Assembly: GCA_026545765.1 (NCBI GenBank) | Contig: JAIFAC010000156.1 | Span: 95,569-159,568, forward strand | DNA: 64,000 bases | Reading direction: 5' to 3' | DNA from: Plantago major | Lineage: Eukaryota > Streptophyta > Magnoliopsida > Lamiales > Plantaginaceae | In this document: piece by piece, positions 33,610 through 43,368 of the stretch | How the letters are laid out: each line of letters opens with the position of its first letter | How positions within the stretch are numbered: the stretch's first letter is position 1 | Notes under the pieces: model-generated | Seen by the model: the letters and a program-made list of their open reading frames with translations, nothing else | The model's database searches: none | What the model was told of the DNA's origin: nothing | Program-made: the position numbers and the translations under genes

Positions 33610-34327
33610 TTCGTCCGAAAGCGGAGGTAGTGAAGACGGGAATGCCCCGATTTCTTGTAATAGGTGCCTCCGCCAAAAAAGAAATGTTTGTCGCTTTTTG
33701 CCCATCATCTTTGTTTGTACAAACATACTCTTTTTTTGATGAATGTTGTCGTTCGGGCCCTTAATGGCTGGAACTATTTTTGTGGCCAATATACTATTGT
33801 TGTCGCTTTCCTCCTCGCACGCTTAATTTGCATAGTAACTCATCAACTCTCAGACTCGGATAGTGGACTCGACCTTGAGATCCATACCGCCAGACATTAG
33901 TCCGCCTGATTCAAATTTGGTCATGGTCTTGGGGACGATCAATCGCTGTACCCATCCGAATCGGAAGCTATAATAAAATAAACGGATCGCGAATGGTCCG
34001 GGCCACGCTTAGAGTGGTCGCCGAGAACAAGGACCCTCAGACGTGATAAGTTAAGACGATCCGACGCCGACTTGTGTGTCTTTCCGAGTCATGCACTTGT
34101 GAGATAGTGAAAAGATAATCATTATCAAGTATAGGTGTCTCAGACGTAATCACAGCTTTCGGATGTTGTTATGTTAGCCCAGCTTGGTACATCCGAGTGA
34201 GTAGCATAGTCGGTATGCTCAACCGTGGATGGATTGGGTCAGCCTGGAAGTCAAGAGTTAGGCCCATGCGCCCAAACCCATCTCCGTGAATATGGGACAC
34301 GGTCCGCTTCCAATCGTCTTCTTTCTA
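33610..34327 (+). other. Spacer between the two antisense units (E1)
   Basis: Non-coding and conserved with 59,486-60,231 in E2. It contains the upstream region of the second TATA box, including ggacac(g)gtccgcttccaat. No ORF stands out. Confidence 0.4.
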
Positions 34328-35657
34328 TATATACTCCAACTTTGTACGGCTTTTGATTAAGACATCGCTACTTTTATAGTAATCAAAGGTTCGGAGCTCG
34401 AGTCCGAGCGGCAGGAGCATGTTTATGCCATTACTCTCGCCTGTGATCTCGCCCCAAGGGTTTCTCCGATGCTTCTAAGTCTACCCGGCCGGTTCTTCGA
34501 TGAGAGTCGTGGAAATTAGTTTGCTCGAAAGCCGCTCGATCTCTGAATACGGTCCGATTGACGAGTCGGCTCAAAAGAAATTTTTGCTCAACAATTCCTC
34601 CGATCGTCAAATCTTCTTTCTCCGGCTATGGTCTTTATTCGTGACTTTTAGCCCCGGAGAGGTAGATTAGCGGATGGTTCGGGATCTTCAAATAGTTGGT
34701 TTTGAATCTCAATGCATCCGGGGCAATCCGCTCTGGTTATGCGCCCGGGGGGCGACAAATCGGCAGAATTGGTTTGGTAGAATCCCTTCCAGTATTTCGT
34801 GGTTTGGTCATAAGAAACCGCCCGAAATATTGGAAGGCTGTCTACCAAACCCGTCAGGTTCTAGTTGCTCATTTCTGATGGAGGGAGACTTGTCACCTTG
34901 AATAGGTCTCTTAGCTCATCCTCGAGGATGTGTATCCGAGCGTTTGGTTTTGTTGATGACCCATTTCCATGATTGAATGCTCGAGGGAGCTATTTGCAAT
35001 TTTGGAATGGGGTCCCCAACAATGCTGAACTTGTTCGGATTCGGATCATTGAGGACCTTCGGAAGTAACCTTTTTGGTGACTCGTTTGTCTCGCACCTTA
35101 GGTCTTTCGTCCGAGCAGCTTGGTTTTATTGGTATCGGTTCCGTAATTGAATGCTCGAGGGAGCTATTTGCACTCGAACGGAGTCCCCATAATGCCGGTC
35201 TTGTTGGGACTCGACCAATGGGGCCTCCGAATGACTTGTTTGGATCCGACGATCCGGCTGATCGCTTCCAAATATGTCAATCTGGGTGTGTTCATGGTAT
35301 TTAGTATGATGCGATCCGGATGGTCACAGCAGTTCGAGCTTCGTCGCTTAGGAGTGATGAAATATCTTTCCGTAATCAATGAATGGCCTAGTTACATAGT
35401 CCGGTGTCGTTAAACCTTCGACCGTCCAAGGGGCTTTCAAACTTCGCCAAGGAGTAATCAAGGTTCGATGGTATAGTTCTTCTTCCTTCGGGCACCGATA
35501 GATGCAATGACAGCTTGTTCGGATGGGGTTTGATTTGGTAGCTTAGGTTAATCGGGAAGCTTCGCTGTAATAGTAGAAAAGAGATAGTAGGGCTTGTGTT
35601 TGTGAGCTCGATTTGGGCTCTTCGACCTCGACTTTGTAACTCGCATCTTGTAATAAA
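34328..35657 (+). ncRNA. Second antisense unit of E1 (TATA P2 to AATAAA), non-coding
   Basis: Starts with ctatatatactcc (TATA 34,328-34,335) and ends with AATAAA at 35,652. No convincing protein in either direction. It encloses a long fold-back hairpin (34,771-34,851) and a 174-bp tandem duplication (34,938-35,111, repeated from 35,112; single in E2). E2 and E3 have the same TATA-to-AATAAA layout, and P2 lies about 1,560 bases from the end of integrase in both E1 and E3. Transcription is inferred, not shown. Confidence 0.35.
34771..34851. repeat. Fold-back hairpin in E1
   Basis: Left arm ggtttggtagaatcccttcc then agtatttcg, right arm cgaaatattggaagg then ctgtctaccaaacc. About 36 bp of stem with a few bulges and a loop of about 8 bases (ggtcataag). 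E2 keeps the hairpin at 60,668-60,747. Confidence 0.75.
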
Positions 35658-35889
35658 AGCGTTTCCTTTGTCAAGGTTTGACAATCGTTGATTGTTCTAG
35701 TCCGATCCGGATCAATGTATGAACTAGGTCCGGATCAAGCGCTTAAATATCCCCGAGGACATGATTACCGCTAATGTTTACGAAATCACAGCTTGTATTG
35801 ATTGACGGAAATCAGACATAACTTGAGGGTCATGAGGCCTTTTTCAAAAAAAACCAAACACAAAAAAGTCGACGAGATAGAGGAAGGTG

Positions 35890-37060
35890 ACAATGCTACA
35901 TACTTCTAAGTGTAAAACTTCGGAGATTCTCGCATTCCAAGTTCTCTTCAAGGCCCCTTGTTCATCCTCTAGTTCAAGCTTCCATTAACTCTTGCTCCAA
36001 AGAATCCTTGTATGGCCCTTCCCACTGGGTTTAAGTTTTCCCACATGACTTAGTATATCGCTCTTCTAAGGACTAAGTCTCCAACTTGTATTTCCTTGGG
36101 AAAGACACGCTTATCAGAAGCTCGAGCAAATGGCTTGCGTCAAGGATATCGCCAATGCCTTATCGCTTGTCTTCAAGGAGCTCAAGGTCGAGATCCTTGC
36201 GAGCTCATTACCAACTGGGTTGTATTAGGATTCATGGTTGCTACCACCGCCCTCAAGGGATGACCGCCTGCATCCATAGACCAAGGAGAAAGGTGTTTCT
36301 TGTGTAGCGCTCAGTCGTTGCTCGATGCCTAAAGGGCCGCCAAGATCATCCGCCCAATTGCCTTGTGAAGTTCTCAACCTTTTCTCCAAAATCTTGACTA
36401 TGGTCTTGCTGGTGGCTTCCACTTGACCATCGCTCGGGGTGGCCAACTAAGTAAAGCGTTGTTCTATTTTGAAGGAGTGGAGCCACCTTCAAATTTCGAC
36501 CTAGAAAATTCGCCCATTGTTCAAACTAACCTCGTGGGAGTCCAAACCGCAGATGATGTTCTTCCGTATGAATGTCCGAACTCGCTTCCTGTGATGGTTG
36601 ACACCGCCAGCCTTGACCCACTTAGTGAAGTATTCTCGCCACTATCAAGAACTTCTTCCGATGCGCTCGTGGAAAGGGACCAACTATGTCTATACCCCAT
36701 CGATCAACGGGCAAGCTATGATTGACTAATCATAGGGTCAGGACGGCGGTATGTCGCATAGTATCGGGCCTTCGCGAAAAGGGCGGGCGGGCGTCATTCA
36801 TATCGATGGTCGCCAATAGTATCCTTGCCTTATGATTTTTGCGCCAAGGTTCTTCCCCAGAGTGACTTCCACAACTTCCGCGTGGATCTCGCCCATCGCA
36901 GCTTCCCGAGGATCTAGGCACCTCAAGTGAGTTCCGTCAAGGATCTCTTGTAGAGGTCTTCTTCGTAATAAAGTATCCGCTGCTCGACATTGAATCTTCC
37001 CGGCTTCTCTAGATCCACAGTAAAGTACCATCCTCGAGGTAACGGAATATATCGTCATCC
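35890..37060 (-). pseudogene. Integrase of E1 (H2C2 type)
   Basis: The Ty3/gypsy integrase that inserts the cDNA. N-terminal zinc-binding part: THLRCLDP, EIHA, a damaged GSHSGG region, KIIRQGYYW (36,790-37,000). The catalytic core follows to about 36,220; the region of the second aspartate (LVSDNG in relatives) is disrupted near 36,520. The third catalytic residue is visible in QVEATSKTIVKILEK (36,370-36,430), followed by ETPFSLVYG near 36,290. The C-terminal part fades by 35,890. It is read in several frames and is inactive as written. Confidence 0.85.
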
Positions 37061-37560
37061 GCTTTTCTCGTGCTCAAGAGAAACATCTCCGCTGGGTTCG
37101 CCAGGAGGATTCTGGCGGTCATTAGATGACACTTCGTGTCCAAAGCTCCTAAGGTCGAGGCGCATTTCGAGAGCATCGGCTTTTTCATTCCACTCTCTGA
37201 AACCGGTCGAGAGTAAATTCTTCAAAGTGCTCAACCTCTTTTTGAGGAGCTCCAAGTATTTGATCATGTTAGGTCCTTTCGTGGTAAAGGATCCGAGAAC
37301 TGGATCGCACGAAATAACTGCGGTAGGCTTTGATTCTTTTCACCAAGGGCTTTCGCCATCCTTAGGCTCGTGATAAGTGCTTCATACTCGGCCTCGTTGT
37401 TCGTCACCTTAATGTTGAGGGTGATGGCGCATCGAGCTTGGCTCCTTCAGACTTTCAAGGAAAACTCCTATTCCTCCCAACCGTCCGGTTGATGATCCAT
37501 CCACTTGTAATGTCCAACATTCTCTGCTTCCTTCCTTTCCTCCAGAGTGGAGTGGGTGTT
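37061..37560 (-). pseudogene. RNase H of E1
   Basis: An RNase H domain next to the integrase. Recognisable pieces: GGSSTGRLGGIG-like start near 37,500 (damaged), EYEALIT near 37,385, RMAKAL, then IKYLELLKKRLSTLKNL and REWNEKADALE (37,150-37,270). The better copy in E2 (62,887-63,315) shows DGSSTGRLGGIG, NEAEYEALI, YTDSQLVQAQ and REWNEKADALSKYAS, the set expected for this domain (D, E, D, D). Confidence 0.8.
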
Positions 37561-38382
37561 TTCTCAACCTTCCGCTTCTTGTCGAAGATGCATTGTCGAG
37601 ATATCGAGTTCTTCATCCAAAAGAAACATGTGCCTCACTCTTAGTGAATCCTCCATAGGTTGGTGATATCGAGTCACAGTCGGATGCTAGCCTCAGGTCT
37701 CTTCACTTCTTTCCTCCACTTGATTCCTTGATCCGCTATCACCACATGACCGGCCTTTTCCGAGTCTTCGCTCTTTTTCTACTTTCTCCGGATAGTCTAC
37801 CGTGAAGTCGGCCAGACTTGTGCTTTCGCGATGGGGCTTAGCCAATATCATATTCACTTAGCTCAATAGCCCATTTCGATAAAGGCCCGACCGATCCGGT
37901 TTTTCCAAGACATGTTTGAGTGGCTCATTTGTAAGGACCACAACCGATGCGACTTGAAGTAAGGCTTCAATGCCGCATGGTATAAACCAAAGGTGAAGGC
38001 GAAGCTTCTCCACCTCGACATATCGACTTCGATCCCACAAGCGCTTTGCTCAAATAGTAAATTGGTAAATGCTCGTTGTCTTGTAATCGTATCAAAGATG
38101 TAACTCATCGCTTCATCGGTGGTAGCCAAATAGAGATAAAGAGTTTCATTCTCCATGGGTTTAGATGTATAAAGTAGAGGAGATACTTTTCAAGTTTTCT
38201 GGGCCTCTTCGCACTCCTTTGTCCACTCGAACTTGTTTCCTTTCCGTAAGGTTTCAAGAAGGAAGGTTCTTCTCGGCGGACCTCGAGATAAAACGGCTCA
38301 ACGCCATCACCTTTCCTAGAAGCTTCAACTTCATTGATGGTCTTGGGGTCAAGGCATCTATGATTGCCTTTATCTTCTCCGG
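37561..38382 (-). pseudogene. RT connection region of E1
   Basis: Joins RT and the downstream RNase H. In one frame (38,156-37,863) it reads ETLYLYLATTDEAMSY, then SRWRSFAFTFGLYHAALKPYF and, in a second frame, LTNEPLKHVLEKPDRSG, the usual Ty3/gypsy primary RNase H/tether sequence. The N-terminal side (38,450-38,160) is split between frames. The last 300 bases (37,561-37,860) are a charged linker without motifs. Confidence 0.75.
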
Positions 38383-39060
38383 TTAGCACCGATGCCTCTT
38401 TCTGACCATGTAGCCAAGGAATTTTCCTCCTTTTACCCCGAAAGTGCACTTTTCAGGGTTCAGCTTCATTCCATACTTCCGGAGAATGGAAAAGCAATTG
38501 TTGAGGTGTTCGATGTGCTCCTCTTCAGTCTTGCTTTTCAAGAGCATGTCATCCACATAGACTTCCATGGTTTTTCCCAATTCTTCCTTCAACATCTTAT
38601 TTACCACCGTTGGTAGTAGCTCCTGCATTCTTGAGGCCAAAGGGCATGACCTTGAAGCAATAGACTCCTCCGCAAAGAATGCCATTTCTCGATGTCTTCG
38701 AGCCATCCTAATTTGGTAGAAGCCTTGGTATGCATCCATGAAGCTTAGAAGTGCACATCCCGCGAGGGAATCAACCAAATTGGTCTATGCGCGGCAATGG
38801 ATAGGATCTTTTGGACAAAACTTATCGAGTCTAGTGAAGTCATTGCACATTCTCCACTTTCCGGAGCTTTTTCGACGAGGACCACGTTGCGCACCAATCA
38901 GTATCGACTTCTTCGATATGACCCCTTTCATCAATTTGTCAACCTCCTCTCGCTATGATAGCATCCTCAATCGCCCAAAATCTTTCCTCTTTTGGCGGAT
39001 GTGTTGGCCGTAGGATCCATGTTCAGACGGTGAACTGTGATCCTCGTCTATCCTCGAGGT
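38383..39060 (-). pseudogene. Reverse transcriptase of E1
   Basis: The Ty3/gypsy polymerase. One frame (38,778-38,383) contains LLSFMDAYQGFYQI, a damaged FCYKVMPFGL-like region, the catalytic YVDDMLLKSKT near 38,560, HLNNCFSILRKYGMKLNPEK and KFLGYMV. The N-terminal third (38,780-39,060) is in other frames, with KWRMCNDFT-like and VFVEK-like remnants. Catalytic YVDD is intact although the polypeptide is not. Confidence 0.88.
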
Positions 39061-39578
39061 CATCTGTGCTCCAAGCAAAGATGTCGCGATTGTCCCGGAG
39101 GCGGTGATGAGCTTTCGCCTATTTCCGTGCTTATCTCTGCTCCAATCCGAGTTGTTCTCTGGATTTCCTTCACCAGTTGGACCTCTTTCAAGGCTTCATG
39201 GGATTCTATCCTAGTGCCTTGGGAACTTTTCTGAGCGACCCAATACCAATTTCTTCTTTTGGTGGTGTCGAGTGTTGGAAGAATGGTTAAGAGGGCCCTT
39301 GGTGACCGAAAGGATGTGTTCTGGCTCCTGGTCGACATGATGTAACATTCCTGTTTCTCCGATGTTGCCCATTTCTTCCCCACGCCATTCGGTTGGAAAC
39401 TTTACCCTATTGTGTAGGGTGAGGCAATTGCTCAATCGTTAAGTCCCGGCGCCCAAGATCACATTATAGTCGAAGGCTAACTACTACGAAGAGAATAGTC
39501 TGGTCACCGCTTGGAAGGTGCCCATAGAGACTTGCAGTGGTATGCTTCTAATGGGCGAACTACGACCCTCAAAACCTA
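39061..39578 (-). pseudogene. Protease-RT linker of E1
   Basis: Polar linker of the polyprotein. Readable pieces include GNIGETGMLHHVDQEPEH, KEVQLVKEIQRTTRIGAE and STEIGE. No catalytic motif. Stops occur in every frame. Confidence 0.55.
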
Positions 39579-39990
39579 CTAGTGAGGTGTATACTCGTCC
39601 ATATTGTATTTGCCCAGTGCATTTGCTCTGACCCTTTTCGATATGACATTCGAGGAGCTCGTGTCGATCAATACCTTGTCGACTTTGTAAGTGGCAATCA
39701 CTAGAGAAACAACCAAAGGGACATCGGGTCCTTGAGATCTCCTCGCCAGACGTTGGTGGGGGATCTCTCTATCGTCAAAGGTGATTGCATTTGTGCCTTT
39801 CAAAGTCGGGTGGGCGTAAGCCACATCGTTGTTTCTTAAGTGTTGCGGTCCTTTCTCTTGCATTTCGCTATCTCCTTGTTGGTCCTCCCACAATGGCGTT
39901 GATAACTCCAACGAGGGGAGATTCTCCATTCTGCCTCTTCGCGTAACCTTGATACCTTTGGGCTGCCGATGTGGGATCTCAAGGGAGGCG
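39579..39990 (-). pseudogene. Aspartic protease of E1
   Basis: The retropepsin-like protease that cleaves the polyprotein. One frame (40,004-39,579) carries TNAITFDDREIPHQR, DVPLVVSLVIATYKVDKVLI and then DTSSSNVI. The active site in relatives is DTGSS(S); here the glycine is missing, one codon shorter (DTS). That would kill the enzyme unless it is a read error. The frame continues with ALGKYN and stops at 39,579. Confidence 0.8.
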
Positions 39991-41756
39991 GTGGTAAAGC
40001 CCATCGGAGGTTGTAACCACGCTCCTCTCTTCTTTGCTCATTCCTTCGATGCCTGGAGGGCTCATCTTCAACTGGTGGTTCTTTCAACTTCCCACTTCTT
40101 ACTAGCCTTTCAATTTCTGTCTTCAACTGGATGCAATCCTCAGTTGGGTGACCTTTCTGTTTGTGGAACCTACAGTAGTCTTTAGAGAATTTACTCCTCT
40201 TGCTGCTCTTGATCGGTTTAGGCCATTGTATGTCCAAGTCCTTCTCAACAATAGAGGCCAAGATGTCGGATCTTGGTGCATTGAGGCGATATACTCGCAA
40301 ACCTTCCGGTGGAGTTCTTTCTCTGTGAAGTTCTTTTCTGTCCTGAGATCTCTTTTTGGCTCAAACTTTCCTTGACGAGAAGGGAATTCCTGTCGTACTT
40401 GTTCTTTTCCCCTCTTGATCCCTGCTCTTATCGGGACATTTCTTCGGTAATCTTCTCCATACAAGACTCCTTCGCAGATTTCTTCCAAGTACTTTTCAGT
40501 GGTGATTTCTTCGTTGGAAAGCTTCCTTCTAAGCTCATCATTATAAGTGTTGGCATAGAGGTGTCGGACTCGCTCATTGATACTATGCGGCTCTACCTGT
40601 CGCACTTCAGCGTTGAAGCGGTCGAGGAAGGTTCTGAGGTCCTCATGCTCTCTCTGGATTATGCCAGCCAGGTGCTCAACTGATCTCTTCCTTCTTTTCG
40701 CCTTCTCAAACCTTTTCAGGAAAAGGGAGGCGACGTCCGCATATGATTTGATGGAACCATTGGGTAATGAGGTCCACCAATCCATTGCTTCTCCAAAGAG
40801 TGTGGTGGAAAAGTTGAGAGCTTTCATGTTGTCGTTGAGTCCATTGCTTTCCATCTTACTCTCGTACCTAGTGAGATGCCCTACGGGGCAAGTATCTCCA
40901 TAATAGTGCTCAAGGTTTGGGATAACACAATCGGGGCACTTTCTTTCTTTTCTGATCTCATCGCACAGAGGATTGGGAGTTTTAACTACCACCTTCTCAT
41001 GTGCTTTGACCATTCTGCTCAAGGTGGCAATTTGTGTTTCCAAAGACTTTTGTTGGAGGTAGATCTGCTCAGCTGTCAGTCTTTCACCGGTCCTGGGGTT
41101 GATGGCTACATCTGGAGGGAGATCATTGACTGGAACAATCGGGGTACTTTCTGCCATTTGATCTCCGTGCACTTGTTGTTGAGCTCCTCGTGACCGGCTT
41201 CCACCGTCTACTTCGCGGCACTTCGACTTCTCCTCGTTGCTCATGAGAAGCAACCTCTCTATTGAGAAGATGTCTCGAGATCTTCCGGTTGAGCTTGTTC
41301 TCCCACCTTTGTTGGATTGGACGGTGCTCGTTTACGGATTGAGCGAGTTCACTTGTCTTGGGATTGCCAAAGCGGAGTGGGTTGAGGAGGTGGAGGTTGT
41401 TTGATCAAAACACCCTTGAATAGCGGTGAGTACGAGGCCAAATTGATTTTCATTCAATCCAACTTCATTTGGACGGATGATCATCCATTTGGGAGGTAAA
41501 GTTTCTACCAGGGAGGACCATGTGTTCTGACGGAGGAACATCCTTCGTCCCCAAGTGTTTGGACCACTCTTGGTGGATTAGTAGCTCTCCTCGTCAAGAA
41601 AGATGGCGGTATGGCCATCACCGGATCGTCGCCACTTCTCTTGTCAAGACTCTTGTCACTCCTCCTCTTCGGTGGGAGGTCTCCCCTTTGTCTAGGAGTG
41701 GCGTGCCAACGGTAGTGGCGTTGGTTCTTCGGACCTTCTTGTTTTGCCATTCTTGA
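39991..41756 (-). pseudogene. Gag of E1
   Basis: The structural protein of the particle. The likely start is ATG 41,756 (MAKQEGPKNQRHYR). After a frame break, one frame of 376 codons (41,253-40,123) holds the capsid-like core: IPNLEHYYGD, MKALNFSTTLFGEAMDWW, SYADVASLFLKRFEKAKRRK, REHEDLRTFLDRFNAEV. This is the pattern of the retrotransposon gag domain. The C-terminal zinc-finger-like CRFHKQKGHPTEDCIQLK (about 40,140-40,190) is in the next frame, so a frameshift lies near 40,250. Three main breaks; otherwise the best preserved part of E1. Confidence 0.88.
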
Positions 41757-41779
41757 AGAGAACGGGACTTTTGTAAAGA

Positions 41780-41797
41780 TTCCCACAGGCGCCAAAA
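41780..41797 (-). other. Primer-binding site of E1
   Basis: - strand TTTTGGCGCCTGTGGGAA right after the LTR end. It resembles the tRNA-Arg-type site (TGGCGCCGTCTGTGGGAA) of Tat-group elements with a short internal gap. Confidence 0.6.
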
Positions 41798-42718
41798 TGT
41801 TGGGGTCTAACTCCACAATCACTTAGATTTATTTAACTCTTCCCAATGGTGCCAAGATGAGGCTCCTTTCTAGGTGAGGATCGGCGTAGAACCAATACCA
41901 ACTACTCGGTGAGACCTCGCACACTTGAGTGGGGGGGTTAGTGCAGGTTTGCTAAGTGTCAAACCGGGATGAGACTTTACTCGAGAGTGGCGAGGATCGA
42001 CTCAGATAATGCTCGTGATGTGACTAGCGAGAAGACTTGTTCAAGTGACTTACTTGAAATCTGTGCTTATTGGGATATGTGCCCTATTTATAGGCTACCA
42101 TTGAGATGGAAGGCCTTGCTAGGATCGCGCCATGTACAGCTAGGATTGAGCCACCAATGCTAAGATGAGGCCCATAGCCCAATAATGAAGCTTTAGCCCA
42201 TGCCATCTTGGGCTTTACGGGTAATTGGTCATTATTGGGAGAGTTCTTGAGGATGTGATGACTACTGCCGAGATCTCGTGTTCGGAGGGTCGGTCCGGAT
42301 GTCTGATCCGGACAACACAGTTGTCACCGAGGAAGTTCCTCTGTCATCCAACTCTTCGATTCGAGCCCATGGGTTCGGACATCTCACTCTTTGGTGCCCA
42401 CTTGCTAGGTAGCCTATGAGATGGTCATGCTGGATCCGAGTTAACATCCGTATCGGAGTCTTTGGGTCGGAGAGGGTGTTGACTTAGCACTATGCTCCTT
42501 TCCCAGGGAGGCTCGGACCAGTGGGTCGGACTATGGTTCGGTCGGGCCTTGCAGGTCCTAATCCTTTGTCCCTTTCTTTTAGGGTGGGTCGGACTATAGA
42601 TGGTGCGGATCGGACCATTAGCTCGGACCTAAGTGCCTTGGATCCATTGGATGACTTGGGATGCCTTAGGATTGGTCTGGGTCCTTTGTGACGGATTGGA
42701 CATATTTCCGTATCAACA
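41798..42718 (-). mobile_element. 5' LTR of E1
   Basis: 921 bases. - strand start TGTTGATACGGAAATATG at 42,718, end GTTAGACCCCAACA at 41,798. TATA (gcctataaataggg) at 42,081-42,095. It is followed on the outside by TSD CTTAT (42,719-42,723). Confidence 0.9.
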
Positions 42719-42723
42719 CTTAT

Positions 42724-43368
42724 CACATGGGAATTGTGACTTACCTTAAGGTCTTGGACCTTGTGCTATACTTATAGTTATCGTATCTTATGAGATTGCC
42801 CACAAGATGATGCCAAGTGTATGCTTCAGATTTGGACACCAATGCTACCTTTGGCCCATTAGTGAATAGTAATCCAATACTAATCAATGGGCCTGGGAGG
42901 GTAGTTTGGACCTTTCCCTCTGAGAATACTGTTCCTCATGTTGGTTCCATGTAAGTTCCTTGGACAGATCTGTATGCTTGGTTGATCTGGCCCTAGGCAA
43001 CTCAAGGTGTCCGGACCTAGCGTTCCACGGAAGTGTCTCACTGGTTCTGTTATATAAGTTTGGTCTTACTGTGATGGTGGCGTCCGAGATTCTCTCGTCC
43101 GATCCGTTTAGCATCTTAGAACTGACAGTTTGTGGTACTTGGAAGGACCATGTGACCTTTTGTCAGGTTTGGAAGTCATCCATCAAGCTTGGTCGGACCT
43201 AGCTGAAATGGCGTGCTGACTTGTAAATACTAGTTGACCTGAGATGGTTTCCTTTATGTCGGACCATTCGAAGGTCGGACTAGCAATGAATAAATATCTC
43301 AGCCTTGATGCGCTTTAGGACACGCTCTATGGCGCCCTTAACGGATTGGACACATGTCCGTATCAACA
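42724..43368 (-). mobile_element. Solo-LTR-like element Z, right half
   Basis: It continues Z after the E1 insertion and ends ...CACATGTCCGTATCAACA at 43,368. A - strand TATA-like ctataagtatagc lies at 42,764-42,776. The terminal 26 bases match the E1 LTR start, and about the last 75 bases mirror 28,244-28,318. The flanks of Z (gtaac left, ctata right) do not match, so no target duplication is seen. Confidence 0.6.

Larger units (their letters stand above)
28864..42718 (-). mobile_element. E1: complete Tat-type Ty3/gypsy retrotransposon
   Basis: 13,855 bases between CTTAT target duplications. Order on the - strand: 5' LTR (42,718-41,798), PBS, gag, protease, RT, RNase H, H2C2 integrase, a ~6-kb non-pol block with genes on the opposite strand, polypurine tract, 3' LTR (29,767-28,864). 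The domain order (IN after RT/RH), the tRNA-Arg-like PBS and the long antisense block are characteristic of the Tat/Retand/Grande group. All frames are broken. The two LTRs differ mostly at CAG/CTG/CCG positions, so true divergence, and hence age, may be lower than it looks. Confidence 0.9.

Noticed and set aside
34648-34848. Short - strand frame of 66 codons that also occurs in E2 (60,485-60,745)
   Set aside because: The two copies differ by mostly amino-acid-changing substitutions (D/E, S/N, I/T, Q/R, P/L, R/H), and the frame overlaps the fold-back hairpin. The similarity is that of sister non-coding DNA, not a kept protein.
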